Positions 19,493 to 27,928 of a stretch of 64,000 nt of DNA are shown here, piece by piece. Where the stretch lies: the NCBI RefSeq assembly GCF_029664245.1, contig NZ_JANAIE010000001.1, positions 62,001-126,000 of the forward strand, in the 5' to 3' direction. The stretch is from Profundicola chukchiensis (GTDB lineage: Bacteria; Bacteroidota; Bacteroidia; Flavobacteriales; Weeksellaceae). Each line of letters opens with the position of its first letter. Position 1 is the stretch's first letter. The notes under the pieces were generated by a model, which had not been told where the DNA came from, searched no databases, and saw only the letters and a program-made list of their open reading frames with translations. Both the position numbers and the translations under genes were made by a program.

Positions 19493-20719
19493 ATGAAAAA
19501 TTTATTATATTTTTTTATACTTATTTCTAGCCTAAGCTACGCCCAAGATTTAAGTGGAAGATGGGTAGCTATTACAGGCTATGACTCGGGATATTATGCC
19601 GAACTTTATTTAGTTCAGAATGATAAGGATGTATACGCCGGACATTGCTATGACACCCAAGAGGGTGGCTATTGTAGACATTGGTTGGATGCTACTTATA
19701 ATCCCGACACCAAAGAGTTTATTGGTTTGGATATGGAGCTTATTCAAAAATCCTATAGCCACGAACCCACGGACTATATCTTGAAATATGAAAAGGGAGA
19801 AAATGGTAAAGAATATTTAGTAGGAACTTCGGGTACTATTCCTTATTTCATACGACCGAATGGAATCATGCGTCCTAATAAAGCTCAACTTTTTGATTTA
19901 AGGTTTCGTAGTAGAAGTATTCCTAATGTGGTTCGCTATGTTAAGGTTTCGGACGATTATAAAATTTACAATGATGAAATGCCTTTAGCGATGACAGAAG
20001 ATCAGATTATGTTTGAAAAAGCTGCTTTTCCAGAGGTTTATGACGAGGAAGAGGTGTCTAAATTGAATGAATTACACGATCTTCAAAAAGCACCAGACGT
20101 TATTTCATTCCCGAATATTTTAGATATTCCAATGAGACGAAATAGACCCAACCCTCCAACGCTAGAAATTCCTGAATTGCCAAAGGCTCCCGAGGAATTA
20201 GCCGAAGCAGAAGAAATAATCCCAGAGGAGGAGGAAGTTGTTGCAATTCCAGATGAGGAAATTAAAACCGAAGAAACCCAACCCGAGGTTGAAATAGAAG
20301 GTTATGTAAGTGTAGAACCAAAAAAAGAGGAAGTAGAGGTCAGCATTACTGAAAAGAAAGAAAAGCGAAGTAATCAAATCTTCTCTCATTTAAGATTGAA
20401 AACCAATAAAGTCACTTTACTCATTATGGACTACGGAACTATTGATAATGATACTGTTACCGTCTTTTATAATGATAAAATCATTGCAGATGGGATTCGT
20501 TTAACTCATACAGCTGCTGAGTTTGAGTTGGAATTAGATCCTAACAAAAGAAATGAATTAACTTTTGTTGCCAATAATTTGGGTGACGTACCTCCGAACA
20601 CAGCGAGAATTACATTAATCGCCGATGACAAGAGATATAATTATAGACTTTTTTCTGACGAGCAAACCAATGCGGTGATTCTGTTAGAAAATGTTGGACG
20701 AATGGAAGAAGAAGATTAA
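19493..20719 (+). CDS. Secreted acidic hypothetical protein with C-terminal beta domain
   Basis: 408 aa with a clear signal peptide (residues 1-18, ending SYAQ). Three parts are visible: an N-terminal domain (about 19-140) opening with LSGRWVAITGYDSG and rich in Tyr and Gly, resembling a lipocalin-like 'extracellular barrel'; a Pro/Glu-rich linker (about 205-300) of repeated PEELAEAEE-like acidic segments; and a C-terminal beta domain (about 305-400) with LRLKTNKVTLLIMDYG and NELTFVANNLGDVPPNTA. No sorting domain or lipobox. It stands alone, divergent from yicC, and shares a bidirectional terminator with the rimK-like gene. Periplasmic or extracellular; function not recognised. Confidence 0.7.
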   Translation: MKNLLYFFILISSLSYAQDLSGRWVAITGYDSGYYAELYLVQNDKDVYAGHCYDTQEGGYCRHWLDATYNPDTKEFIGLDMELIQKSYSHEPTDYILKYEKGENGKEYLVGTSGTIPYFIRPNGIMRPNKAQLFDLRFRSRSIPNVVRYVKVSDDYKIYNDEMPLAMTEDQIMFEKAAFPEVYDEEEVSKLNELHDLQKAPDVISFPNILDIPMRRNRPNPPTLEIPELPKAPEELAEAEEIIPEEEEVVAIPDEEIKTEETQPEVEIEGYVSVEPKKEEVEVSITEKKEKRSNQIFSHLRLKTNKVTLLIMDYGTIDNDTVTVFYNDKIIADGIRLTHTAAEFELELDPNKRNELTFVANNLGDVPPNTARITLIADDKRYNYRLFSDEQTNAVILLENVGRMEEED

Positions 20720-20740
20720 ATTGAAAAAACCATAAAACAA

Positions 20741-20768
20741 AAAGCCACTTTCTAAAGAAAGTGGCTTT
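20741..20768. terminator. Bidirectional rho-independent terminator
   Basis: Perfect 12-bp stem AAAGCCACTTTC/GAAAGTGGCTTT with a TAAA loop between two convergent genes (stops at 20719 and 20792). A/T runs lie on both sides, so it can serve both strands. Confidence 0.85.
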
Positions 20769-20791
20769 AATATTTTAAACTAAAATTTGTT

Positions 20792-21685
20792 TTAGTTTAC
20801 TTTAGACTTAATGTAATCAACTAATTCTTGTGCTACGTCTTTTCCAGTTGCCTGTTCCATTCCTTTGAAGCCTGGTGATGAATTAACTTCGCAAATCATA
20901 TAACCATCTTCTCCAAATAGTAAATCAACGCCAGAAATTTCTAATCCTAATTCTGATGTTACACTTAATGCTAATTTTTCTATTTCAGGAGTCACTTCAA
21001 AATATCTTACACCACCTCCGCGAGAGAAATTCGCTTTGAAGCTATCATCTGTAGCATATCTTTCCATACAACCTACCACACGATTTCCAATCACGAAAAC
21101 ACGCAAATCTCGACCTTTACTGCTGCTAATAAACTCTTGTAGAATAATCTCAGCATTAGGATTCGTAATTTGAATTAAATTTCCTAAATCCTCAAAAGAC
21201 TGAGCATCGTGAGATAGAATCACACCACTTCCTTGAGAACCTGATAGTGTTTTTATAATCACTGGAAAACCTAATTTCTTAGCGACTATATCTGCATTCA
21301 CAGGAAACTTAACCATAATGGTTTTAGGAACTGGGAATTTCTCTGCTAAAATCTGCATTTGAAAAAGTTTGTCTTTTACTTTTTCAATCGCCTCCGAAGA
21401 GTTTACACTATAAACACCTAATCTCTCTAAATGACGAATTACTGCCAAGGCAAAATAACTCGTTGTAGCTCCCATTCGTGGGAATATAAAATCTGGTAAT
21501 TTGGTTATTTTATCATCTAAAAGAACACTCTTTCTGTCGTCTTGGGTAACAATAATTTCTATTTGGCGAGGGTCGTGCAACTCAAGCTCAATTCCTGCTT
21601 GCTTTGCAGTTTCTATCAGCTTTAATGTTTCGTACGAAGGCTCCTTTCCATAGACTTGCTTTTGCAAAATCCAACCTTTCATCAT
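20792..21685 (-). CDS. rimK: RimK-family ATP-grasp ligase
   Basis: 297-aa ATP-grasp enzyme of the RimK (alpha-L-glutamate ligase) family, which adds glutamate residues to ribosomal protein S6 or makes poly-glutamate chains. Visible: an N-terminal preATP-grasp domain (about 5-100; DFIFPRMGATTSYFA), 'PVIIKTLSGSQGSGVILS' with the glycine-rich ATP loop (about 138-155), the 'RDLRVFVIG' strand and the metal-binding end 'ICEVNSSPGFKGME'. Other RimK-fold ligases (LysX, CofF) remain possible. Two ATGs open the gene (21685, 21682). A -7 box lies at 21703-21710. Alone between convergent and tandem neighbours. Confidence 0.85.
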   Translation of the reverse strand: MMKGWILQKQVYGKEPSYETLKLIETAKQAGIELELHDPRQIEIIVTQDDRKSVLLDDKITKLPDFIFPRMGATTSYFALAVIRHLERLGVYSVNSSEAIEKVKDKLFQMQILAEKFPVPKTIMVKFPVNADIVAKKLGFPVIIKTLSGSQGSGVILSHDAQSFEDLGNLIQITNPNAEIILQEFISSSKGRDLRVFVIGNRVVGCMERYATDDSFKANFSRGGGVRYFEVTPEIEKLALSVTSELGLEISGVDLLFGEDGYMICEVNSSPGFKGMEQATGKDVAQELVDYIKSKVN

Positions 21686-21702
21686 ATAAATATTTAAAGT
21701 TG

Positions 21703-21710
21703 CAAAGGTA
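21703..21710 (-). promoter_or_regulatory. -7 box of the rimK-like gene
   Basis: Minus-strand TACCTTTG matches TAnnTTTG, 17 nt before the ATG at 21685. Confidence 0.45.
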
Positions 21711-21739
21711 GACTATTCACCGATATGAATAATCATGAT

Positions 21740-22042
21740 TTAATCCTGATTCTTTATCCCTAAAAACTTATCTCTACCCACCAAATACACAAAAACAGCA
21801 AGCATTGGAATCGTAGCGAGAAATAATATCCACATCAGCTTATCGTGAACGGGATTTTTAATTAAATCTATAATCACAGCAATTAGAGAAACTAAATTTA
21901 ATCCTATACCTACATACAGCCAAGTGGTATCTACATTATTCTGCTGAAAGGCACTGTAGAAGGCTCCTATAATCATGGCAATACCAATCCCAGAGAAGGC
22001 TACCAATAGTTTCTTAGGTAATATTAAATCTTGAATCTGCAT
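21740..22042 (-). CDS. Small three-helix membrane protein, PLDc_N-like
   Basis: 100 aa with three hydrophobic segments (about 11-31, 38-62 and 67-89). The last one, 'LMWILFLATIPMLAVFVYLVGR', resembles the PLDc_N segment found at the start of cardiolipin synthases and in small stand-alone membrane proteins. No phospholipase HKD motif follows, so no enzymatic role is claimed. The first base of its ATG is the last base of the thiL stop region (1-nt overlap at 22042), indicating co-transcription with thiL. Confidence 0.6.
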   Translation of the reverse strand: MQIQDLILPKKLLVAFSGIGIAMIIGAFYSAFQQNNVDTTWLYVGIGLNLVSLIAVIIDLIKNPVHDKLMWILFLATIPMLAVFVYLVGRDKFLGIKNQD

Positions 22043-23142
22043 TATTCTTCTTCTGAATTACTTTCCTTCTTAGCCTTAATAACTTCTTGCTTATACTTTT
22101 GAAATGAATCCCAACCTTGTGAAGTTAAAGGCACTTTCGTTTGAAAACCTCTACTTACCAAATTACATCCTTCGCTTTTGGCTGTTGCATGACCAATAAC
22201 GGTTAAATGAGGATTGGCTTTAATTTTTTCGTGATCTTCTAATGGAATTGTAAACAACAATTCATAATCCTCTCCTCCATTTAGAGCCGCGATAGATGCA
22301 TTTACATCAAACTCCTCTCCTGCACTAATCACTTGTTGATCCATTGGAATTTTTTCTTCATATACCACAAAACCAACATTACTCTCCTCAGATAAATGAA
22401 GAGTTTCTGAAGCTAATCCATCGGAGATATCAATCATAGCTGTTGGCTTAACATCTAATTCTTTTAGAAGTTTCACGATATCCAACCTTGCCTCTGGCTT
22501 TAATTGTCTTTCGATCAAATAATTATAAGGCGACAAATCAGGTTGTACAGCAGGATTCGCTTTCCAAACTTCGTTTTCTCTTTCTAGGATTTGCAATCCA
22601 AAATAAGCAGCTCCCAAATCACCGGAAACTACTAATAAATCATTTTCTTTAACCCCATCGCGATAGACAATCTCCTCCTCTTTTTGATGTCCGATAGCTG
22701 TAATACTGATGACCAATCCCGATTGAGAAGAAGTTGTATCTCCACCAACTAAATCCACCTTGTATTTCTGACAAGCGATTAGCATTCCGCTGTATAATTC
22801 ATCGATGGCTTCTACCGGAAAACGATCTGAAACCGCAATAGAAACAAGTATCTGAGAAGGAATGGCATTCATGGCACAAATGTCACTTAAATTAGTAACT
22901 ACGGCTTTATATCCCAAATGTTGTAAAGGAACATATCCCAAATTGAAATGCACTCCCTCGGTCAACATATCTGTAGACAAAATAGTTTTTTCACCTTCAA
23001 AAGAAAGCACAGCAGCATCGTCACCAATACCTTTTATACTACTTTCGTTTTTAAGTTGTACAGAATCTTTAATCCTATGAATTAAACCGAATTCACCTAT
23101 TTCACTAAGTGGCGTTCGTTGTTGCTCTTTATCTTCTAACAT
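22042..23142 (-). CDS. thiL: Thiamine-monophosphate kinase
   Basis: ThiL (EC 2.7.4.16) phosphorylates thiamine monophosphate to the diphosphate cofactor. 366 aa, slightly longer than E. coli ThiL because of a C-terminal tail rich in Lys/Glu. Motifs: GIGDDAAVL (41-49) with the metal-binding Asp pair, STDMLTEGVHF, VGGDTTSSQSGLVIS, DISDGLASE and NGGEDYELLFT. The PurM/AIR-synthetase fold is intact. No other thiamine genes are nearby. It is 1 nt after the thioesterase gene, so both belong to one operon. Confidence 0.95.
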   Translation of the reverse strand: MLEDKEQQRTPLSEIGEFGLIHRIKDSVQLKNESSIKGIGDDAAVLSFEGEKTILSTDMLTEGVHFNLGYVPLQHLGYKAVVTNLSDICAMNAIPSQILVSIAVSDRFPVEAIDELYSGMLIACQKYKVDLVGGDTTSSQSGLVISITAIGHQKEEEIVYRDGVKENDLLVVSGDLGAAYFGLQILERENEVWKANPAVQPDLSPYNYLIERQLKPEARLDIVKLLKELDVKPTAMIDISDGLASETLHLSEESNVGFVVYEEKIPMDQQVISAGEEFDVNASIAALNGGEDYELLFTIPLEDHEKIKANPHLTVIGHATAKSEGCNLVSRGFQTKVPLTSQGWDSFQKYKQEVIKAKKESNSEEE

Positions 23143-23143
23143 C

Positions 23144-23641
23144 TTATTTTAAATCTTCTGGATTAATATTTTGTGGAGCTACACCCAAGTTTTTGATATC
23201 CATTTTACTCAAAATTCTTGCTCCTTCTGTATTTAAGGCCTCCATTACTCCCATCATTTCTTGTGGAAGTTCTGTGGCCATTTTGCGGGTTGTAAAGTCT
23301 AACCAACAACCAAATATTTTAGATTTAGCCTTGTGTTGACCTTGCTCATCATACAAATCATGTTCAAATTCAAAAAGAACAAAATCTTCTGATACACCTG
23401 AAATTTTGGTATGAATATAAATCGTTGTATCAGGTAAAATCTCTCTGAAGAAATTAAATTTTTCTTCAAAAATAACTGGACCTCTTTTCCAAATATGCAT
23501 GTGTTTGGTGTCAAATCCAAGTTCGTTTAATGCTTTCATTCTCGCAAAAGAAGTAAAGCTCATATAGGATTGATTAGCCAAGTGCATATTAGGATCTAGG
23601 TCACTCCATCTAACTTGTACATGGGATTTAAATATCTTCAT
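23144..23641 (-). CDS. Hotdog-fold acyl-CoA thioesterase
   Basis: 165-aa 4HBT-family protein. The family motif is at the N-terminus: VRWSDLDPNMHLANQSYMSF, where the Asp (SDLD) and the following His are typical of acyl-CoA thioesterases of the YbgC/FadM type. Cytoplasmic, no signal. The start codon overlaps the end of the histidine-kinase gene by 14 nt and thiL follows after 1 nt, so these are tightly packed. The natural acyl substrate cannot be told from sequence. Confidence 0.85.
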   Translation of the reverse strand: MKIFKSHVQVRWSDLDPNMHLANQSYMSFTSFARMKALNELGFDTKHMHIWKRGPVIFEEKFNFFREILPDTTIYIHTKISGVSEDFVLFEFEHDLYDEQGQHKAKSKIFGCWLDFTTRKMATELPQEMMGVMEALNTEGARILSKMDIKNLGVAPQNINPEDLK

Positions 23642-25088
23642 CTTCTAAATTTAAGGGTAATGTGATAATAAACGTTGTCCCCTTGTCTGGGTTGTTTCTA
23701 AAACGAATACTACCATCGTAATCTTTAATAATTTTATTCACCATCGGTAAGCCCAATCCAGAGCCCGATGATTTTGTGGTAAATTTAGGTTCAAATAGCT
23801 TTTCGGCAATGTCATCGGGAATTCCAACACCATTATCTTTAATGAAAATTTCTACTACTTTTTTAGATTTAACCACATCGATTTTAACTTCTGGTTTTAC
23901 ACGAGCTGGAACCGATTGAATTGCATTTTTAACTAAATTGGTAATAACTCTTACCAAATAATTCGGGTCGAATTGAATATAAACCGGTTCTTGACTTGAA
24001 TCAAATTCAATTAATTCATCATCAAAAATATCTAAACTGGTATCTATTTCTTCGATTAAGTTGATATCCTCATCTTTTCTAAGCGGCATTCTTGTGAAGT
24101 CAGAAAAGGCTTCTGCAATTCCACTTAGGGTATCAATTTGTTTAATAATTCCTTTGGCTAATTCTGCAACTTTTTCGTTCGCATCAGGTGCCGTGGGGTC
24201 AAATCTTCTTTGGAAACTCTGCATCTGTAGACGCATCGGAGTTAATGGATTTTTCAGCTCATGAGCTACTTGTCGTGCTGCTTCGCGCCAAGTTTCTTCA
24301 CGCTCTATTTTCAATAATTGCTCTGATTGTTCATTCAACTCACAAAGCATACTATTATAAGATTCAATCAAGACTTTCACCTCATCATTAAACTGATATT
24401 CAATAGGTTTATTCCCTTTAATCATGTGAGTAGATTGCAAAATTTCAGCAATTTCATTTAATCTACCCGTAATGGATTTAGAAATCCACCATGATACCAA
24501 AGCACCAATCACCAATACACCAATCACTACTCCCAAGAAAAGTTCTAACAAGGCGTATAATTCTTCTTTCAAGAATGAATCATCGTGCAAGTAAGGCAAA
24601 CTCACAATTGCAATCGGTTGCTGAAAAATATTATAAATGAGACTATAGGTGGTTAAAAAGGTATTATCACCTTCTGTTCTTCTCACCTCAAATCTATCAT
24701 TGCTTGGATTAATTCTCTCTAGAATATAACTTGGTACTTCTCGTCTTTGATCAGAAATTTTAGCTTCTGAGGTAAGTAATAATTTTCCGCTTAAATCATA
24801 AATATTAATTGGAATATCATTAATGTCAGCAAATTCAAAGAGTTTGTGCTCTAGAATATCCTTGATGTTTTCTTCTGTTCCTTCCTCTGGATAATCTGTA
24901 ATAGCATAATCCAAAGTTTCGATAATGGTTTTTTCCTTTCTCGCCAGTCTGTTTTCGTGATAAACTTTAGTGGTTTGTTGGAAATGGAAAAAGGTTAACA
25001 GACCAATAATAGTAGCCGTAAATAAAATCATCACCACTAGGGCAATGAAAATGCGCATTCGCAGCGTAAGTCTGTCTATGATATTCAA
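23628..25088 (-). CDS. Membrane sensor histidine kinase, NtrY-like, orphan
   Basis: 486 aa. Membrane segment 1 (13-35), a periplasmic sensor region (about 36-180), membrane segment 2 (182-203) and a HAMP domain (about 204-255). The kinase core has His276 in the H-box (RQVAHELKNPLTPMRLQ), an N-box (VITNLVKNAIQS) and G-boxes (DNGVGIP, GSGLGLPMV). The HELKNPLTPM phrasing is typical of NtrY-like kinases. No response regulator gene lies in the neighbourhood, so the partner is elsewhere. It overlaps the thioesterase gene by 14 nt; signal and target are unknown. Confidence 0.88.
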   Translation of the reverse strand: MNIIDRLTLRMRIFIALVVMILFTATIIGLLTFFHFQQTTKVYHENRLARKEKTIIETLDYAITDYPEEGTEENIKDILEHKLFEFADINDIPINIYDLSGKLLLTSEAKISDQRREVPSYILERINPSNDRFEVRRTEGDNTFLTTYSLIYNIFQQPIAIVSLPYLHDDSFLKEELYALLELFLGVVIGVLVIGALVSWWISKSITGRLNEIAEILQSTHMIKGNKPIEYQFNDEVKVLIESYNSMLCELNEQSEQLLKIEREETWREAARQVAHELKNPLTPMRLQMQSFQRRFDPTAPDANEKVAELAKGIIKQIDTLSGIAEAFSDFTRMPLRKDEDINLIEEIDTSLDIFDDELIEFDSSQEPVYIQFDPNYLVRVITNLVKNAIQSVPARVKPEVKIDVVKSKKVVEIFIKDNGVGIPDDIAEKLFEPKFTTKSSGSGLGLPMVNKIIKDYDGSIRFRNNPDKGTTFIITLPLNLEDEDI

Positions 25089-25130
25089 ATTATTTCTTTT
25101 TTTGATTAAGCCCTAGCATCAAAAATCATG

Positions 25131-25718
25131 CTATGACCTTTTCTCCATGAGTTTCTGGACATATTTCCCCAATATATCAAATTCTAAGTTCACTTGATCT
25201 CCTACTTTAAGGTCTCCTAAGTTGGTATGCTCCCAAGTATATGGAATAATGGCAATCGAAAATCCGTTATCATCAGAATCAACCACCGTTAAACTAACAC
25301 CATTTACACAAATAGAACCTTTTTGAACCGTCACAAAAGTGTTCGCTTTATAAGAAATATAGATTTTATAACTTCCGTTTTCATCGGTAATGCGCTCTAC
25401 TGTACCAACTTGATCTACATGCCCTTGAACCACATGACCATCTAGTCTGTCGTTTAATTTAATACAACGTTCTAGGTTGATGTTCTTACCAACTTCCCAA
25501 GCATTAAGATTGGTTTTTTGTAAAGTCTCTTCAATTGCAGTTACCGTGTAAGTTGTATCCGTAAGCGCAACCACGGTCAAACAAACACCATCATGGGCAA
25601 CACTTTGGTCAATTTGAAGCTCATCTACAAAAGAGCAGCTCAAAGTATAATGAGTGTTTGATTTATCTTGTTCAATGGCTTCAACTTTAGCCATTTCCTC
25701 TACAATTCCTGTAAACAT
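25131..25718 (-). CDS. ribE: Riboflavin synthase alpha chain
   Basis: Riboflavin synthase (EC 2.5.1.9), dismutating two 6,7-dimethyl-8-ribityllumazine molecules. 195 aa with two tandem lumazine-binding domains: the first begins MFTGIVEEMAKVE and has VAHDGVCLTVV; the second (about 98-190) has GHVVQGHVDQVG, then SICVNGVSLTVV. Length is normal. No other rib genes are adjacent and no FMN riboswitch was seen upstream. It is 42 nt upstream of the kinase gene and may be co-transcribed with it. Confidence 0.95.
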   Translation of the reverse strand: MFTGIVEEMAKVEAIEQDKSNTHYTLSCSFVDELQIDQSVAHDGVCLTVVALTDTTYTVTAIEETLQKTNLNAWEVGKNINLERCIKLNDRLDGHVVQGHVDQVGTVERITDENGSYKIYISYKANTFVTVQKGSICVNGVSLTVVDSDDNGFSIAIIPYTWEHTNLGDLKVGDQVNLEFDILGKYVQKLMEKRS

Positions 25719-25757
25719 AATTTTCTATTACTTAATTCAACCTAAATATAAGGTATT

Positions 25758-26279
25758 TTACCAATAGCCATTAGAGCTATAATCACCACCAAATCCATAA
25801 GGATCATCATCTTCGTCTTCATCGTCAAAATCGAACTCCGAGTCGATGTCTAATTCACCTAATAAATCCTTTTCTGGCGCTTCTTCGGGTCTTTGCCCAT
25901 AGCTGAATACAACGGCTGGAAATTCAGAATTTACAGAAATTACATCAGTTTCCACAACTTCAACATAGAAAGTCCAAAGTGAAAGGAAATCATAAACAAA
26001 GATCATTTTATTTCCTTTTTGTGGAATCACTTGTCCCACGGTGATATCAGCCATGGTTTCGGCTGCCTCTTCTTCCGAGATATCCATCAATGGAATTTCG
26101 CTTCCTTGAAACCAATCATCATTAGAAAGATAAAAAGATGCCATTTCCTCTCCTTCCATTTCAAAGGCTTTTTTGATTCCCTTGTGCAATTCTAGAAGCG
26201 TTTGATCGTCTTTGATTTCAATATCTCTGAAAACGTCTTCCTCTGCCTCTAGTATTATTCTTAGTTTGGTTATTGTCAT
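25758..26279 (-). CDS. Plasmid pRiA4b ORF-3-like protein
   Basis: 173 aa, strongly acidic at the C-terminus (DSEFDFDDEDEDDDPYGFGGDY). The fold signature TKLRIILEAEEDVFRDIEIKDDQ ... LLELHKGIKKAFEM (read as two segments, about 3-40) and 'FVYDFLSLWTFYVEV' match the pRiA4b ORF-3 family, often found in Bacteroidota housekeeping regions despite its plasmid name. No biochemical role is established. Its ATG overlaps the stop of the CCA-adding enzyme by 4 nt (26276-26279), so it is expressed from the same message. No transposase is nearby. Confidence 0.8.
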   Translation of the reverse strand: MTITKLRIILEAEEDVFRDIEIKDDQTLLELHKGIKKAFEMEGEEMASFYLSNDDWFQGSEIPLMDISEEEAAETMADITVGQVIPQKGNKMIFVYDFLSLWTFYVEVVETDVISVNSEFPAVVFSYGQRPEEAPEKDLLGELDIDSEFDFDDEDEDDDPYGFGGDYSSNGYW

Positions 26280-27712
26280 TTGCTGATTTTATTGCTGTTT
26301 GTTTGCGTCATTCCCATTTTCTCACCCAAAGCAATCATATACTTATAGGCATCTTCGCGATTGTTGTGCAAATCGCCTTCCAAAATGGCTTCTTTTATTT
26401 GGTTTTTAATTTTACCCACTGCCGGACAAGGCTTAATATCAAAAGCTTGCATGATATCCTCTCCACTAATAGGCGGCTGAAAGTTTCTTACGTGATCCCT
26501 ATCCTCTACTTCTTTAATTTTTTGCTCTACCAGGATAAAGTTTTCAGTAAAACGCTTTTGTTTTTTGTTATTCTTGGTCGTGATGTCTGCTTTACACAGG
26601 ATAAATAAATCCTCTAAATCATCACCAGCATCAAATAATAGTCGTCTTAAAGCAGCATCTGTAGCAGTTTCGCTCACCAAGGCAATGGGGCGCGAACTTA
26701 GCATCACCAACTTTTTAACGTATTTCATTTCTTGGCCCATTGGTAATTTAAGCCTTCTGAATAACTTTGGAACCATTTTACTTCCCACAAATTCATGGGA
26801 ATGGAATGTCCACCCGATTTTTTTATGGAATTTCTTGGTAGGTGCTTTTCCAATGTCGTGTAATAAAGCTGCCCAACGAAGCCATAAGTTATCGGTGTTT
26901 TTTGAGATATTATCAACCACTTCAAAAGTGTGATAGAAATTATCTTTATGTCGCTGACCTTCTATTTCTTCTATTCCTTTAAGCGCTACTAATTCCGGTA
27001 AGAATTTCTCTAAAAGTTTAGCCTGATCTAGCATGATTAAACCTACAGATGGTTTATCGGTCATTAAAATCTTATTGAACTCATCCATGATGCGTTCCTT
27101 TGAAACGATTTTTAATCGATCGGATTTATCTTGAATCGCAGCAAATTCGGTGTGATTGATATCAAAACCTAGTTGTGCTGCAAAACGAATGGCGCGCATC
27201 ATGCGCAAGGGATCGTCTGAAAAAGTAATATCAGGATCCAAAGGTGTGCGAATCATTTTGCTTTCAAGGTCTTGTAGGCCTTCAAAAGGATCTACAAATT
27301 CGCCATAAGTTTCTTGATTTAAGGAAATCGCCAAGGCATTGATGGTAAAATCTCGTCGAAGTTGGTCGTCTTGAATACTACCATTTTCTACCGCAGGATT
27401 TCGGCTATCTTCTGAATAACTTTCTTTTCTAGCACCCACAAATTCCCAGTCTACGCCTTGATAGCGAAACATAGCGGTCCCAAAGCGCTTAAATACAGAA
27501 ACCTTGGGTTGATTGGGTAGACGCTGAGCTACTTTGCGCGCTAGTTCTATTCCGCTTCCCTCGGTAACGATATCTATATCTTTCTTGCCAGGCCGTTGCA
27601 AAATATGATCACGTACGAATCCTCCAATCACAAATGTTTTTTGGGCTAATTGATCTCCGACCTTTCCAATTTCCTGAAAAAGTGGCTCCTCCAGAGCATC
27701 TTTCAAATTCAT
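26276..27712 (-). CDS. CCA tRNA nucleotidyltransferase with HD domain
   Basis: 478-aa class II nucleotidyltransferase adding or repairing the 3' CCA of tRNAs; it also fits poly(A) polymerase-type relatives. The head has GGFVRD (30-35) and the catalytic DID (45-47), then the RRDFTINALAI motif (B) and the DPLRMMRAIRFAAQ motif (D). A C-terminal HD domain (about 260-400) has HTFEVVDN and LLHDIGK. Neither tRNA gene in this window encodes CCA, so such an enzyme is needed. A -7 box (27717-27724) sits 4 nt before the ATG, implying a leaderless message. Confidence 0.93.
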   Translation of the reverse strand: MNLKDALEEPLFQEIGKVGDQLAQKTFVIGGFVRDHILQRPGKKDIDIVTEGSGIELARKVAQRLPNQPKVSVFKRFGTAMFRYQGVDWEFVGARKESYSEDSRNPAVENGSIQDDQLRRDFTINALAISLNQETYGEFVDPFEGLQDLESKMIRTPLDPDITFSDDPLRMMRAIRFAAQLGFDINHTEFAAIQDKSDRLKIVSKERIMDEFNKILMTDKPSVGLIMLDQAKLLEKFLPELVALKGIEEIEGQRHKDNFYHTFEVVDNISKNTDNLWLRWAALLHDIGKAPTKKFHKKIGWTFHSHEFVGSKMVPKLFRRLKLPMGQEMKYVKKLVMLSSRPIALVSETATDAALRRLLFDAGDDLEDLFILCKADITTKNNKKQKRFTENFILVEQKIKEVEDRDHVRNFQPPISGEDIMQAFDIKPCPAVGKIKNQIKEAILEGDLHNNREDAYKYMIALGEKMGMTQTNSNKISK

Positions 27713-27716
27713 GGGG

Positions 27717-27724
27717 CAAAGATA
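27717..27724 (-). promoter_or_regulatory. -7 box abutting the CCA enzyme start
   Basis: Minus-strand TATCTTTG followed by CCCC and then the ATG at 27712. The expected transcription start coincides with the start codon. Confidence 0.5.
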
Positions 27725-27771
27725 TAAATTTGTTATCTGAAATATAGGTTTTAGACGAAAGACTGCGGTGC

Positions 27772-27918
27772 TGATTGTAGCAAAAATCCTTTTCTTTCTT
27801 TGGGCACTACAAAATACGAAATACAGAGAGCGACCCTAGAAGCTCCTCTGGATGAGATATTTTGTTGGCAAAAGAAGGAAAGATTGCCGCGGAAAGCAGC
27901 TTCAACCGCCCTAATCAT
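27772..27918. repeat. Possible dispersed GC-richer intergenic element
   Basis: The gap between the CCA enzyme and the Sua5 gene carries a stretch with higher GC than other spacers. It contains 'attgccgcggaaagcag' and, on the minus strand, an open frame of 55 codons from 27918 with no recognisable domain. The wording resembles an intergenic element I recall from other Flavobacteriia genomes, but there is no second copy in this window to prove it. Confidence 0.3.
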
Positions 27919-27928
27919 ATTTATTTTT

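Noticed and set aside
25758-26279. Plasmid- or IS-derived gene, as the family name pRiA4b ORF-3 might suggest
   Set aside because: No transposase, inverted repeats or composition change nearby; it is embedded with the CCA enzyme gene.
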